NCBI RefSeq assembly: GCF_009296185.1
Contig: NZ_WBJR01000007.1
Location: forward strand, 1-64,000
DNA: 64,000 bases
Origin: Hydrogenovibrio sp. JE_KL2
GTDB lineage: Bacteria > Pseudomonadota > Gammaproteobacteria > Thiomicrospirales > Thiomicrospiraceae
Direction of reading: 5' to 3'
This document shows, in pieces, positions 7,988-17,092 of the stretch. The stretch's first letter is position 1, and each line of letters begins with the position of its first letter. Below the pieces are notes generated by a model, which had not been told where the DNA came from, did not search any database, and saw nothing but the letters and a program-made list of their open reading frames with translations. The position numbers and the translations under genes were made by a program.

Positions 7988-9157
7988 ATGACCGTTGGTA
8001 TCGACTTAATCCATTTCTCCACCTCAGACTATTTCTTGGGGCTGGATACGTTTGCCAAAGAGAAAAGCGTGGATTTGGAAAAATACACCATCGGCATCGG
8101 TCAGGAAAAAATGTCTATTGCGCCACCGGATGAAGACATCATCACCCTAGCGGCAAAAGCGGCGGCTCCGATCCTAGAACAAATTGAGAAGAACGATATC
8201 ACTGCCGTTCTGTTTGCCACTGAATCCGGCATAGACCAATCCAAGTCCGCAGGTGCTTTTTTGCATGGTTTGCTACAGCTGCCGAATCGCTGTCGTGTGG
8301 TGGAGTTCAAACATGCTTGTTATGCCGGCACGGCAGCACTTCAAATGGCAACGAAAATGGTCGCCGCCAATCCGAAAGAAAAGATTCTGGTCATCGCCGC
8401 CGATATTGCGAAATATGATGTCGATTCCTCCGGCGAAGCGACTCAGGGCTGTGGTGCCGTTGCGATGCTGGTGACTGACAGCCCGCGCATTTTAGAAATC
8501 GAGCCTGGTTCAGGTTACTACACCGAAGACGTCAATGACTTCTGGCGCCCAAACCACCGCGAAACGGCCTTGGTGGATGGCAAGTATTCGACCAAAGTCT
8601 ATTTGAACAGCATGAAACATGCTTGGGATAATTTTGTGGAAGAGACGGGACGCGGCTTTGATGATATTGACGCATTTTGTTATCACATCCCTTTCTCGCG
8701 CATGACGGAAAAGGCACACAAAACCCTAATCAAAAAAGTCGGTGCAAAGATTGATGATGAGACTTTCAAACGTCAGACGGATGCGGGTCAAGTGTACAAC
8801 CGCATTGTCGGTAATAGTTACAGCGCATCACTCTATATCGGATTCTGTTCTTTCTTAGACAATGCCCAAGCACCTTTGGAAGGCAAGCGTTTCGGCTTTT
8901 TCAGTTATGGTTCTGGCTGCGTTGCGGAATTTTTCAGCGGCATTATCCAGCCGAATTATCGTCAATATTTGATGACGGAAAGCCACAAAAAACAAATCGA
9001 TTCACGCCAAGCGCTGAGTTATCAGCAATACCTGGCGTTTTACCACTCAGTGGATTTATCCGTCGAAAACATCAAACTGCCTTTAACAAACAAAGGGGCA
9101 TACCGTTTAAAAGCGGTTGAAAACCATATTCGCATCTACGAAAGACAGCAAACTTAG
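7988..9157 (+). CDS. mvaS: Hydroxymethylglutaryl-CoA synthase
   Basis: It condenses acetyl-CoA with acetoacetyl-CoA to HMG-CoA. The bacterial-type enzyme is 389 residues long. The catalytic Cys is residue 111 in KHACYAGT, the general base Glu is residue 79 in ATESG, and His is residue 233 in CYHIPFSRM. These positions are the same as in the well-studied Gram-positive enzyme. The C-terminal FFSYGSGCVAEFFSG motif is intact. It starts 19 bp after the isomerase stop. The acetoacetyl-CoA thiolase that should supply its substrate is not in this window. A family B repeat follows the stop by 11 bp. Confidence 0.96.
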   Translation: MTVGIDLIHFSTSDYFLGLDTFAKEKSVDLEKYTIGIGQEKMSIAPPDEDIITLAAKAAAPILEQIEKNDITAVLFATESGIDQSKSAGAFLHGLLQLPNRCRVVEFKHACYAGTAALQMATKMVAANPKEKILVIAADIAKYDVDSSGEATQGCGAVAMLVTDSPRILEIEPGSGYYTEDVNDFWRPNHRETALVDGKYSTKVYLNSMKHAWDNFVEETGRGFDDIDAFCYHIPFSRMTEKAHKTLIKKVGAKIDDETFKRQTDAGQVYNRIVGNSYSASLYIGFCSFLDNAQAPLEGKRFGFFSYGSGCVAEFFSGIIQPNYRQYLMTESHKKQIDSRQALSYQQYLAFYHSVDLSVENIKLPLTNKGAYRLKAVENHIRIYERQQT

Positions 9158-9168
9158 AAACCCTATCT

Positions 9169-9190
9169 CCCCCCCAACCTGGCAGATTTT
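9169..9190. repeat. Family B repeat arm (C7 end)
   Basis: A C7 run followed by AACCTGGCAGATTTT sits between the HMG-CoA synthase stop and the stop codon of the decayed globin-sensor gene, a convergent junction. Only one arm is present. It lies 2 bp from where the pseudogene reading frame ends. Confidence 0.88.
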
Positions 9191-9192
9191 CA

Positions 9193-9719
9193 TCAAGAAA
9201 TCTCTGATTGAATCCTATTGAGATTCTGCAAGTAAGCTTCGTTGATTAAGTTCAAACTCTTCACCAGCAAGGTATCCAGCAAAATCATTAGGCGCAACTT
9301 ATTGTCGGCATCAACACTGTCGCGGTCATAAACCGCAGCAAAGAACTTGTACTTGATAAGAAACATTGAGGTGCTGACCAGCGACATCGGAATATTGATA
9401 CGAGCAATGCATCTATCCGACATGATATTGAGCTTCAACAACCCGCCCTATTTCCTCAAAATCCACCTTGGGCGAAAGCAACTGGTGCAGTCAGACCTTC
9501 AAGTCATTCTTCAAGCAGTTTTGAACCAACTCTGTTGAGAGAAACTTTGCCGCTTCAGGGTTTCCCATCAAATTTTGATAAAAGAAATCGGTTGCTTCAG
9601 GAATCACTGTCGAAAAAATCTTTTGCCCACTTTTCAATAGTGGCATTATTTTCTGTACTATTAATATCTTTAAAGCTATAGGATCTAAAACCACCACTCA
9701 CATCGTGCTTTTCCAGCAT
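9193..9719 (-). pseudogene. Decayed globin-coupled sensor (globin domain only)
   Basis: Conceptual translation of the minus strand, allowing frame changes, gives a globin-coupled sensor domain. FFYQNLMGNPEAAKFLS near the N-terminus matches the FY..pE..FLs pattern of the family. ARINIPMSLV matches the HARIgIP motif of diguanylate cyclases such as DosC. At about 9464 a TGA interrupts LKV-stop-LHQLL where family members have Trp, so TGG to TGA is likely. A frameshift near 9410-9421 separates QYHVG from IARINIP, and another may exist near 9600. The frame ends at 9193, before any GGDEF domain, and abuts a repeat. The ATG at 9719 and a GTG at 9697 are possible starts. Family assignment is by motif only. 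Confidence 0.65.
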
Positions 9720-9846
9720 AGTCATCTCTAAATTTTAAGCGATAATTTAATCATTATAGCGCTAGGAAAAGTCATACTTTCAAGTAAGAAAAGGACTGCG
9801 AAAAGTTGCTAATGAATGTTTGGGGTCGGAGTAAAGCTAAAGGTAA

Positions 9847-9937
9847 TGGCGGATAGCGGGGGATTCGAACCCCCGAAGGGCGATTAACCCTTACACACTT
9901 TCCAGGCGTGCGCCTTCAACCGCTCAGCCAGCTATCC
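9847..9937 (-). tRNA. tRNA-Ser (anticodon GGA)
   Basis: On the minus strand the gene starts GGATAGC and ends GCTATCC-G-CCA, so the acceptor stem is perfect and CCA is encoded. The anticodon loop is CTGGAAA, giving GGA, which reads UCC and UCU. The long variable arm with CGCCCTTCGGGGG context marks a class II tRNA. GGTTCGAATCC is the T-arm. Confidence 0.96.
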
Positions 9938-9967
9938 GTATAGAGATGTGTCTCGAAAGAAGTGCGC

Positions 9968-10000
9968 ATTATAATGGTTTCTAGTCAAAATAGAAACCAT
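9968..10000 (-). promoter_or_regulatory. Hairpin plus -10 box upstream of tRNA-Ser
   Basis: On the minus strand a perfect 10-bp inverted repeat, ATGGTTTCTA and TAGAAACCAT with a 7-nt loop, is followed directly by TATAAT. The TATAAT lies 31 bp before the tRNA 5' end, so it is a likely tRNA -10 box. The hairpin lies 16 bp after the barrel gene stop and may terminate the upstream operon. No good -35 is seen. Confidence 0.45.
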
Positions 10001-10016
10001 CATGCTACACAGAAGT

Positions 10017-10613
10017 CTAAAAATGATATTGGAAGGACAAGTTTGCTGCCGACCAAGTATTATCAGTTGTATCTGTCTTCAGGAAAGTGTCACGCTGATA
10101 AGATTGATAATCGGCATTGATAGAGAATGTTTTGGTGATATGCAGCCCAACCCCTGCCCCTAGTACCAAACCTGTTTTATACTCATTTGAACTCACCGTG
10201 CCGATCTTTTTTTCGTAATCCATGTAGTTCAACCCAGTATCAAGACTGAACTCCAACATTCGAACAGGTTGCCACTTGAACTTAAATAGCCCGGCAACAT
10301 TATAGTTTTGTCTGACTGACAGGTCAGGCTGCCCTGATGTCTTTGAATTCACCTTTTTATAGCCTGTCGCGGTGGACGCACGAAGCTCTAGATCCAACCA
10401 AGGTCTATAATTGTGACCAAATACCAATAAAATACCATCCGACTCCGTCTGCTTGTAATCGGTAATGCCTATAAACGGGTGGTTGTAGCCAACGCCTATA
10501 TAACCATGGTAATTATCAATCTCTGATGATGAGACGATTGGTTCACCACTCCAAGCTGTGGAACTTAGGCAAACACCGGTTACGATTATTATTTTTTGTA
10601 GCATCTTCTTCAT
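10017..10613 (-). CDS. Outer-membrane beta-barrel protein at the Tad operon end
   Basis: This 198-residue protein has a signal peptide (positive MKKMLQK, hydrophobic core, cleavage near AWSGEP). It then shows alternating strands of the small eight-stranded barrel type: GYIGVGYNHPF, DGILLVFGHNY, WLDLELRAST, GLVLGAGVGLHI, FSINADYQSYQ. It ends in LSFQYHF, the C-terminal Phe typical of barrel insertion signals. It lies 3 bp after the TadG-like gene, so it is probably the last gene of the Tad transcription unit. Whether it contributes to pilus assembly or simply rides along cannot be told from the sequence. Confidence 0.75.
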   Translation of the reverse strand: MKKMLQKIIIVTGVCLSSTAWSGEPIVSSSEIDNYHGYIGVGYNHPFIGITDYKQTESDGILLVFGHNYRPWLDLELRASTATGYKKVNSKTSGQPDLSVRQNYNVAGLFKFKWQPVRMLEFSLDTGLNYMDYEKKIGTVSSNEYKTGLVLGAGVGLHITKTFSINADYQSYQRDTFLKTDTTDNTWSAANLSFQYHF

Positions 10614-10616
10614 TGA

Positions 10617-11951
10617 TTACACCTTTTCCCAACCCGTCCAAATTAAAAAGCTGAACTGTCTCATCTGCTTGGCAGAACAGCCTGTTTGTTGATAAAAGCT
10701 ACCCCAGTTTTGTAGCGGAGATGTCCAGATACGTCTCATAATTTGTATTAGGCCATTTCGAGAACTTGTTAATCCACTAAAATCCCGACAGCTGTAGTAA
10801 TGCTGATTCGCACCTAAGCCCTTGTTGATTGAGTTCATAAATGGCTGCAAGAAATTCGCAAATTGATACTGAGAGGTCGGGTTTGCGGTATATCTCAAAC
10901 AGTCTGTGTTCCCTACCATGAAGCTTTGAACTGCACTTAAAATCCCCCCGAAGAAGCCCTGACTCGGGTCGGCACAAGTGCCAGAACGACCTACATAGAA
11001 AGTACCGCTTATCTTATTGACCGTGGTTTTTGTACCAAAAAACGTATGCTTAACTGTTGTGTATTCCATGGGTTGACTAGGTGTTATCCAAGTCGCACTG
11101 GCAGCATCCCAACTCGCTTCAGGAAATGGATTGGTCCCCCCTGAAATAACAAGGGGAGCATCGACTTTCACATTCTGCCATGCCTGACTGGTTGTGTCTG
11201 TTGATGGCGTACCATCCGTGTAGGCTTTGCCCACCCATTGCGGAGAAAATTGAACGGAATCCACTGCTGTATATTTAGGAGTTCCCCCCCAAATTGCACC
11301 TACTAATCCGCCACTATTTGAAGGCGCAAACCCAGTTTCGCAGTATCGCCTTCTAGCATCAGTGTTTGGATCCCCCATCACGTTATTCGCTGTCGGCTGC
11401 TGCATACAATCATCATAGCGATTGTCACAATAACAACTGGCAACCTCTGGAGAATCTTTGTCATCATTCGTCAAGCCATAAATCGCTCTACCTTCCGGAA
11501 CCAAACCAAAGGTGGATTGTCCAATCAGTTGTACGGCAACCGCAGCAAAATCAGGTACAGTATCCGTTGCGGATAGGTTCTGTTTTGGGTTGTTAGCATT
11601 ACTGGACAAAGGGACAAAAACACCATCAACAATATTGCCAAACGCCAGGTGCACCTGCACCGTTCCTTTAGGTGTTACGCTATCAAGCGCTCCCTGTACG
11701 GTTTCTTTGGCAATATTTCGCGAAACACCGTTCTGAATCATGATCGCATTGAGAGCAATTTCCGAGCGTAAGGCAATCGGGGCTAAAGATTGAGCGTAGT
11801 TATCTAGATTTCTATCTAGGATCTTGGCATTTGCCAGCTCCATGATACCCACCAATGCAGAAACCCCTGCCAGAATACCTAATACCCCCAGTAAACTAAT
11901 TGAGCCTCTTTGTGCGTGTCTTCGTTGACGAGCGTCCATTCTTTTCTCCAT
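10617..11951 (-). CDS. tadG: TadG-like pilus assembly protein
   Basis: The 444-residue protein begins with basic residues and one transmembrane segment (about residues 17-40, GSISLLGVLGILAGVSALVG), the arrangement of TadG proteins anchored by a pilin-like helix. The rest is a large, Cys-containing, low-conservation extracytoplasmic domain (CYCDNRYDDCMQQP, CADPSQG, CSAKQMRQF). Orthology rests on the N-terminus and operon position. The von Willebrand-like domain of some TadG proteins is not obvious here. Its start codon adjoins the TadD stop, so translation is probably coupled. Confidence 0.72.
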   Translation of the reverse strand: MEKRMDARQRRHAQRGSISLLGVLGILAGVSALVGIMELANAKILDRNLDNYAQSLAPIALRSEIALNAIMIQNGVSRNIAKETVQGALDSVTPKGTVQVHLAFGNIVDGVFVPLSSNANNPKQNLSATDTVPDFAAVAVQLIGQSTFGLVPEGRAIYGLTNDDKDSPEVASCYCDNRYDDCMQQPTANNVMGDPNTDARRRYCETGFAPSNSGGLVGAIWGGTPKYTAVDSVQFSPQWVGKAYTDGTPSTDTTSQAWQNVKVDAPLVISGGTNPFPEASWDAASATWITPSQPMEYTTVKHTFFGTKTTVNKISGTFYVGRSGTCADPSQGFFGGILSAVQSFMVGNTDCLRYTANPTSQYQFANFLQPFMNSINKGLGANQHYYSCRDFSGLTSSRNGLIQIMRRIWTSPLQNWGSFYQQTGCSAKQMRQFSFLIWTGWEKV

Positions 11952-12578
11952 TTAGCTAGGGTCAACCCTTTGAATTAATTTCAAGTTATTACGTGCTTTT
12001 TCATTGAGAGGATCTTTTTGAATCGCTTGTTCAAAATAATCCTTAGCCTTCTTATATTGTTTTTGCAGTAGCGCACTGAACCCGAGATTGTTCAGTGCTA
12101 CCACTTCCAAAGTGCTTGAATCAGCATCTTCCAACCATTGATGGTAGATAGCCTCGGCTTCTTTGTAGTGATCTGTCATCAGTGCGAACTTGGCAAAACG
12201 CTGCTCATCACTTTTTGTCTTACCTGACTGTTTAATCACCTGTTGACTTGAAACATAAGCCATATCTAAATTTTGCTTAGCTTCATAGTAATCGGTGTAC
12301 AGTCGATAAACCTTAACGTCATCAGGTTTATATTTTTTAAGCTTATTCAGAAGTCTGTCTGCACGATCGAATTGCTTATTACGAACCTCCAATGCCACCA
12401 AGTCTAGTCCAAATTTGTATTCATCATCTTCAGACAAATTACTGGCTAAAGGTTCCGCCTGATCAATCGGTATTTCCGAAGGCTTTGGTTTACTTGGAAC
12501 GCTTGGAGATGATGAACACCCGGCAAGCCATACCAAAGTTAATCCAAGGCCAATATGTTTGATGCTAGACTTAATCAA
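11952..12578 (-). CDS. tadD: TadD-like TPR lipoprotein
   Basis: This 208-residue lipoprotein has lipobox WLAGC at about residue 21 and two to three tetratricopeptide-like repeats, including VVALNNLGFSALLQKQYKKA followed by KDYFEQAIQKDPLNEKARNNL. TadD proteins are pilotin-like factors needed for secretin assembly or stability at the outer membrane. The gene overlaps the end of the TadC gene by 4 bp and is followed directly by the TadG-like gene. Confidence 0.85.
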   Translation of the reverse strand: MIKSSIKHIGLGLTLVWLAGCSSSPSVPSKPKPSEIPIDQAEPLASNLSEDDEYKFGLDLVALEVRNKQFDRADRLLNKLKKYKPDDVKVYRLYTDYYEAKQNLDMAYVSSQQVIKQSGKTKSDEQRFAKFALMTDHYKEAEAIYHQWLEDADSSTLEVVALNNLGFSALLQKQYKKAKDYFEQAIQKDPLNEKARNNLKLIQRVDPS

Positions 12579-13468
12579 AAACTTCTCCCTAACATAACCA
12601 TCTTCTCGCCAATCATTAAAATAAAGTAAGGCAACATCAAAAATGGCAAAATTATAATGGCCATTTTTGCAGAGGTTTTTGCGGCCTTTTCTTCGATTTT
12701 ACTTTCACGCTGTTGATATAGTCGTCGAGAAAACTCATTTAGGGCAAGGCCAATCGGAGTTCCCAGTTTTTCGTTTTGCGCCAATACCTGAATTAACTCT
12801 TTCACTTCGTCGGAAGGATTTCTTTCTGCAAACTGCTTGAGAGCTTCCTGTCGTGGCACACCTATCTGAATTTGATCCAGCAAATATTGAAATTCGTAAC
12901 AGATTTCAGGATACATTTCGTCGAGTTCTTCAGTCACTCGTTTAAACGCGACAAGATAACTCAACCCGGCATTCATACAAATATTTGCCATATCGAGAAA
13001 ATCAGGTAATGCATCCTTAATTCGATTGAGGCGCATTTTACCCATTTCAATCAAAACTCTTTCTGGCAACAAGAGTGCAATAACCGGAAGAATCAAAGCA
13101 ATTTCTACTTTGGCGTTAAACCAGGTCCACAGGCCCAAACCAATTAATGCTATAAATAGGACAAAACCATACTTAATAAAAAAGTATGCACCAATGTGAT
13201 GATCATCTCTAAAGCCTGCCTTAATGAGCATGTCACGAGTTTTTTCCAACTCTTTTTTACCGGGAGACCCCAATACTCTACCGAGATTACACCACCAGCA
13301 AGCACGCTGCTCTTTCTGCTTTTCTTCTACATAACGGTTTAAGATGCCGACCCTAACTTTGAGATGCTCTATTTCCAGTTGCTGCTGCTGACTGGAGGAC
13401 AAACGTTTTGCCAACAAGAAAGTTGAAAGAAATATTAAACAGGCAACAAGAAACAATAACCCAAGCAT
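12575..13468 (-). CDS. tadC: Tad pilus inner-membrane platform protein TadC
   Basis: This GspF/T2SSF-family membrane protein is 297 residues long. It has an N-terminal transmembrane segment, a pair near residues 105-145 (FIKYGFVLFIALIGLGLW, then LILPVIALLLPE), the conserved cytoplasmic stretch ALPDFLDMANICMNAGLSY, and a C-terminal membrane helix (IIILPFLMLPYFILMIG). With TadB it forms the inner-membrane platform that couples the TadA ATPase to pilin extraction. The start overlaps the TadB stop by one base, indicating coupled translation. Confidence 0.92.
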   Translation of the reverse strand: MLGLLFLVACLIFLSTFLLAKRLSSSQQQQLEIEHLKVRVGILNRYVEEKQKEQRACWWCNLGRVLGSPGKKELEKTRDMLIKAGFRDDHHIGAYFFIKYGFVLFIALIGLGLWTWFNAKVEIALILPVIALLLPERVLIEMGKMRLNRIKDALPDFLDMANICMNAGLSYLVAFKRVTEELDEMYPEICYEFQYLLDQIQIGVPRQEALKQFAERNPSDEVKELIQVLAQNEKLGTPIGLALNEFSRRLYQQRESKIEEKAAKTSAKMAIIILPFLMLPYFILMIGEKMVMLGRSF

Positions 13469-14409
13469 TAGAAACGAATCCTTAACATTGTTCTCAAAAG
13501 CAGCGTTCCCACCCCAATGAGAGTAAGTGAAACGAACAACATCTTTTGCCCTGTCGGGTCTTCAAGAAAAAACTGCATGGATTTGTAATCAAATAAGTAT
13601 TTGTATGCCAAATAAAGTAGGGGCGCCGCTCCAATAAAAATTGCTGTAAATCTGGATTCTGCTGTCATGGTTCTCAACTTTGCCAAAAACATTTCCCTTC
13701 TGCGCATCAATTTAGACAATTCGGTTAAGACAGCAGCCAACTGCCCACCCGTTTCGCGTTGAATAATCAAAGTCACCACAAAAAACTGCGCTTCCTGAAG
13801 TTCAACTCTTGTTTGAAACTCTCTTAGAATTTCTCTCATATTGATCCCCAAAGACAGTTGTCGGGTGACCTCTTTCATTTCTTGCCCAAGCGGTGCAGAG
13901 AACTCATTGGCAATCATGTTCAAAGCACCGTCTATCCCATAACCGGAATGAAGTGCTCTTACCAATGCATCGAGCATTTCAGGAAATTGTTTTTTCATAT
14001 TAGTTTGGCGTTGTTGCTTCCTAAACAGAACATATACGGCAGGCAATAAAGGGGCCATAAAGGTGATTAGAATGAACTTTGGTTCCATTACATGAATGCG
14101 AGACACAATAAAATAACTACTGATTAACAGCAATAAAACTTGTATTCCTGCGAGCTGATAGAGAGTTTTTTGATCGTTAATACCCGCTTTCTTAAGCCAG
14201 TTTTTTAAACCTAAATAAGTTTTTGCACCACGAACTTCAAAAAGCGTTCGATAGCGTTTCTTTTGTTGCTCGGATTCAATGCCTGCTCGCCTTAATAAAC
14301 GCTCTAATTTATGAGCGTTATCGCGTTTTTTTTGCCATGACAATCCTGCTGCCAGAACAATAAATGGCACTAGGATGGCAACAATTAAAAACAGAAAACC
14401 AATATCCAC
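13468..14409 (-). CDS. tadB: Tad pilus inner-membrane platform protein TadB
   Basis: This 313-residue paralogue of TadC has an N-terminal transmembrane helix (IGFLFLIVAILVPFIVLAAG), a central pair of helices, and the T2SSF domain with QFPEMLDALVRALHSGYGI and QRETGGQLAAVLTELS. The C-terminus has two membrane helices. It pairs with TadC as the assembly platform. The gene starts 2 bp after the TadA stop. Confidence 0.93.
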   Translation of the reverse strand: MDIGFLFLIVAILVPFIVLAAGLSWQKKRDNAHKLERLLRRAGIESEQQKKRYRTLFEVRGAKTYLGLKNWLKKAGINDQKTLYQLAGIQVLLLLISSYFIVSRIHVMEPKFILITFMAPLLPAVYVLFRKQQRQTNMKKQFPEMLDALVRALHSGYGIDGALNMIANEFSAPLGQEMKEVTRQLSLGINMREILREFQTRVELQEAQFFVVTLIIQRETGGQLAAVLTELSKLMRRREMFLAKLRTMTAESRFTAIFIGAAPLLYLAYKYLFDYKSMQFFLEDPTGQKMLFVSLTLIGVGTLLLRTMLRIRF

Positions 14410-14411
14410 AA

Positions 14412-15818
14412 TCAGTACACTTCTTTTTTAAAGCTAAAGAGAGACTCCGGCATCGACACCCCAATGGCTTCACACTTCTTGCCGCAAGCTGGGCGCACAC
14501 CGGTCGCACTGAAGATGCCATACATACGATCATTAACAGGATCAATTTTGTTTTCAAACGTATAAATCTCCTGCAACACGACGTTTTCTTCTTCAACCCC
14601 AACCACTTCTGTAATCGACTCAACCCGTCTTTTCCCATCACGACTACGATTGACATAAAGAATGATATCGATGGCACTGGCAATCTGTTTACGAATGGAC
14701 GCTGCAGGAATATCGACACCACTCAAGTTAATCATTAACTCTAAACGCGCAATACAATCTCGCGGGCTGTTAGCATGAAGCGTTGCCAAAGAGCCATCAT
14801 GTCCTGTGTTCATCGCTTGAAGCATATCCAAAACTTCTCCGCCACGAACCTCCCCCAAAACAATACGATCAGGGCGCATACGCAACGCATTTTTCAACAA
14901 CTCGCGCTGGGACACTTCTCCCTGACCTTCAGCATTAGGTGGTCGGGTTTCCAAACGTACCACATGGTCTTGTTGCATACGCAACTCGGCACTATCCTCG
15001 ATGGTGACGGTTCTTTCATTCACGGGAATCAATCCGGAAAGCATGTTCAAAGTGGTGGTCTTACCTGAACCCGTTCCACCACATACTAAAATGTTCAATC
15101 CTGATTTAACGCCATAATCTAAAAACTGGTACATCTCTTCGGTCATCGTACCAAAGGCAATCATGTCCTTTGGACGTAGGTGCTGTTCGGGAAAACGTCT
15201 GATGGAAACGGAGATCCCGTCTACTGATAAAGGCGGAATAATGATATTAATACGCGACCCATCAGGAAGACGGGCATCGACTAACGGGGAAGATTCATCT
15301 ACACGGCGTCCAGTGCTATAAAGCATACGATCAACTTTGTTTCGAAGGTGCTCTTCACTGATGAAGGAGACATCCGTCAATTCAAGTTTTCCGCGACGCT
15401 CTACATAAATCTTGTTATAGCCATTAATGAGAATATCCGATACGGTTGAATCTGCCATTAAGGGTTCAATAGGCCCCAGCCCGTAAATTTCATCCAACAG
15501 CTCTAAGCCTAACTGACGTACTTCTAACTCTGTCAGTGGGTAACCCATTTCAGAAGCGACTTCGCGTACCAATTCTTCCAATCTAGGGCGTAGTTCATTA
15601 CGTGTTTCTTTACTGTCGGCTTCATAGAAAGCCTCATCTTCAGCAGCCAGTTTTTGACAACGCTCTTTAATCTCTAGAAAAGAGATATTTTGAACATTAC
15701 GCTTTTCAAGCGCCGGGGTATGCTCTACCTCATGTTTGGTAACCTCTTCAACAACAGGATTAGTAATCTCAGTTTGTCGTCCCTGCTCAACTTGTCGTAA
15801 CCTTTCTCGAATTCCCAT
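14412..15818 (-). CDS. tadA: Tad secretion ATPase TadA (CpaF family)
   Basis: This hexameric type II/IV secretion ATPase powers Flp pilus assembly. Walker A is CGGTGSGKTTTLNML. The Asp box and Walker B region are VTIEDSAELRM and MRPDRIVLGEVRGGE, and the His box is GHDGSLATLHANSP. The N-terminal regulatory domain and GLGPIEPLMADSTVSDILIN are typical of CpaF. The C-terminus beyond ESITEVVGVE is extended by about 50 residues, with PACGKKCEAIG, a Cys pair that could bind metal (inference). It sits between TadZ and TadB in the usual order. Confidence 0.95.
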   Translation of the reverse strand: MGIRERLRQVEQGRQTEITNPVVEEVTKHEVEHTPALEKRNVQNISFLEIKERCQKLAAEDEAFYEADSKETRNELRPRLEELVREVASEMGYPLTELEVRQLGLELLDEIYGLGPIEPLMADSTVSDILINGYNKIYVERRGKLELTDVSFISEEHLRNKVDRMLYSTGRRVDESSPLVDARLPDGSRINIIIPPLSVDGISVSIRRFPEQHLRPKDMIAFGTMTEEMYQFLDYGVKSGLNILVCGGTGSGKTTTLNMLSGLIPVNERTVTIEDSAELRMQQDHVVRLETRPPNAEGQGEVSQRELLKNALRMRPDRIVLGEVRGGEVLDMLQAMNTGHDGSLATLHANSPRDCIARLELMINLSGVDIPAASIRKQIASAIDIILYVNRSRDGKRRVESITEVVGVEEENVVLQEIYTFENKIDPVNDRMYGIFSATGVRPACGKKCEAIGVSMPESLFSFKKEVY

Positions 15819-15829
15819 ACAACAATCCT

Positions 15830-17092
15830 CTACACCGCTTCACCAACAGGCTTACTACGCATGCTCTTGAATCGCTGTGCCAACATTTTTGGAAGTCGAC
15901 TCAGTTTTTCCCAAGGTTGCTCCACAACAACTTTTTCTAGAGTCGAAGATGACACCTCCATTGTCACACTGCCGTTATGTAACATATTTGCTATACAAAT
16001 TAACTGTCTGTTGACTTTAGACTCAGGGTTAAACTCTTTTAACAAGACCCCTTGTTTCAAGGATTCATTAAAGCCGATGTAATCATTCGAGACTCTAGCA
16101 ACCTTATCTACCCCTAAAGCTTCAATCACTTCTTCCATCATTTCATCTTGATTAGAAGTGTCTCGATTGATAATTAACTTGAGTGAATCTTTGATATAAC
16201 CTAGTCGTTGAGTCAGACGAATCACTGCATTGACTGCTCTAATAGAAGACAGGGATGGCTCTGTCACCAAAACAATGTTATCTGACTCATCCAAACAACT
16301 CAGGGTTACATCAGACAAATCTGAAGAACAATCGATAATGACATGATCAAAGTATTTTCTTAGCGATTGAATAATCGTCTTAATCATATCCGCATTCAGA
16401 TTATCCAACTCTCCAATGTCGGATGGTAAAGGTAATAGATACAATCCTGATGATACGTGTTGAGACAAAGACTTATAAATCAGATTTTCATCAAAACGAT
16501 TCAAGTTGTAGATAAAGTCTGTAATGGTATAGAGACGATCATTCTCCATATTTAAATAGAGAGCAGTGTCTCCTAAAGGCATATTCAAATCGACCAACAC
16601 CGTTCTGTTTTCAGTCATACCTGATATTTGCGCTGCAATGTTGGTTGCCAAAGCCGTACAACCCACCCCACCTTTTAAGCTGAACAATGAGGAAACATTA
16701 CCGTTTTTACCTTTGCGTCGGCGCTCTTGCATATGCAAAATCGACAGAATATGAAAAATTTCATTCGGACACTCGATAAAGCCCTGTACCCCTTGATGGT
16801 TGGCTTCAATAATGAAATCTGCATCCTTCTCTTTCAACAAGACATAAAGAGTCACGCCCTTTGATAGGGTCAAAATCTGGTTGATTTTTTCAAGTGTCCA
16901 CTGCGCCTCGCCATCATATTCGATCATCACCAAGTCAACACTGTCTGGCCAAATATGCGGCAGTTCGTCCATACGCTCTATCTGGAACTTGGACATGATC
17001 GCAACTCGTACCGCTTCTTCAAGATCCTCATCACGTCCGATAAAGATCGCTTGTTTCAGGGCAATGGATGCCGTCGACAATTGCTGTGTCAT
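15830..17092 (-). CDS. tadZ: TadZ/CpaE localisation ATPase, altered Walker A
   Basis: This MinD/ParA-like protein places the Tad machine, usually at a pole. It has an N-terminal receiver-like domain (about residues 12-120) followed by the ATPase fold. The P-loop reads FSLKGGVGCTALATNIA: the usual Gly-Lys-Thr is Gly-Cys-Thr, so the main phosphate-binding Lys is missing while the signature Lys of KGG remains. HVIIDCSSDLSDVTLS corresponds to Walker B/switch II. Non-canonical P-loops are known in some TadZ/CpaE proteins, so loss of catalysis need not mean loss of function. The start overlaps the RcpA stop by 4 bp. Confidence 0.9.
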   Translation of the reverse strand: MTQQLSTASIALKQAIFIGRDEDLEEAVRVAIMSKFQIERMDELPHIWPDSVDLVMIEYDGEAQWTLEKINQILTLSKGVTLYVLLKEKDADFIIEANHQGVQGFIECPNEIFHILSILHMQERRRKGKNGNVSSLFSLKGGVGCTALATNIAAQISGMTENRTVLVDLNMPLGDTALYLNMENDRLYTITDFIYNLNRFDENLIYKSLSQHVSSGLYLLPLPSDIGELDNLNADMIKTIIQSLRKYFDHVIIDCSSDLSDVTLSCLDESDNIVLVTEPSLSSIRAVNAVIRLTQRLGYIKDSLKLIINRDTSNQDEMMEEVIEALGVDKVARVSNDYIGFNESLKQGVLLKEFNPESKVNRQLICIANMLHNGSVTMEVSSSTLEKVVVEQPWEKLSRLPKMLAQRFKSMRSKPVGEAV

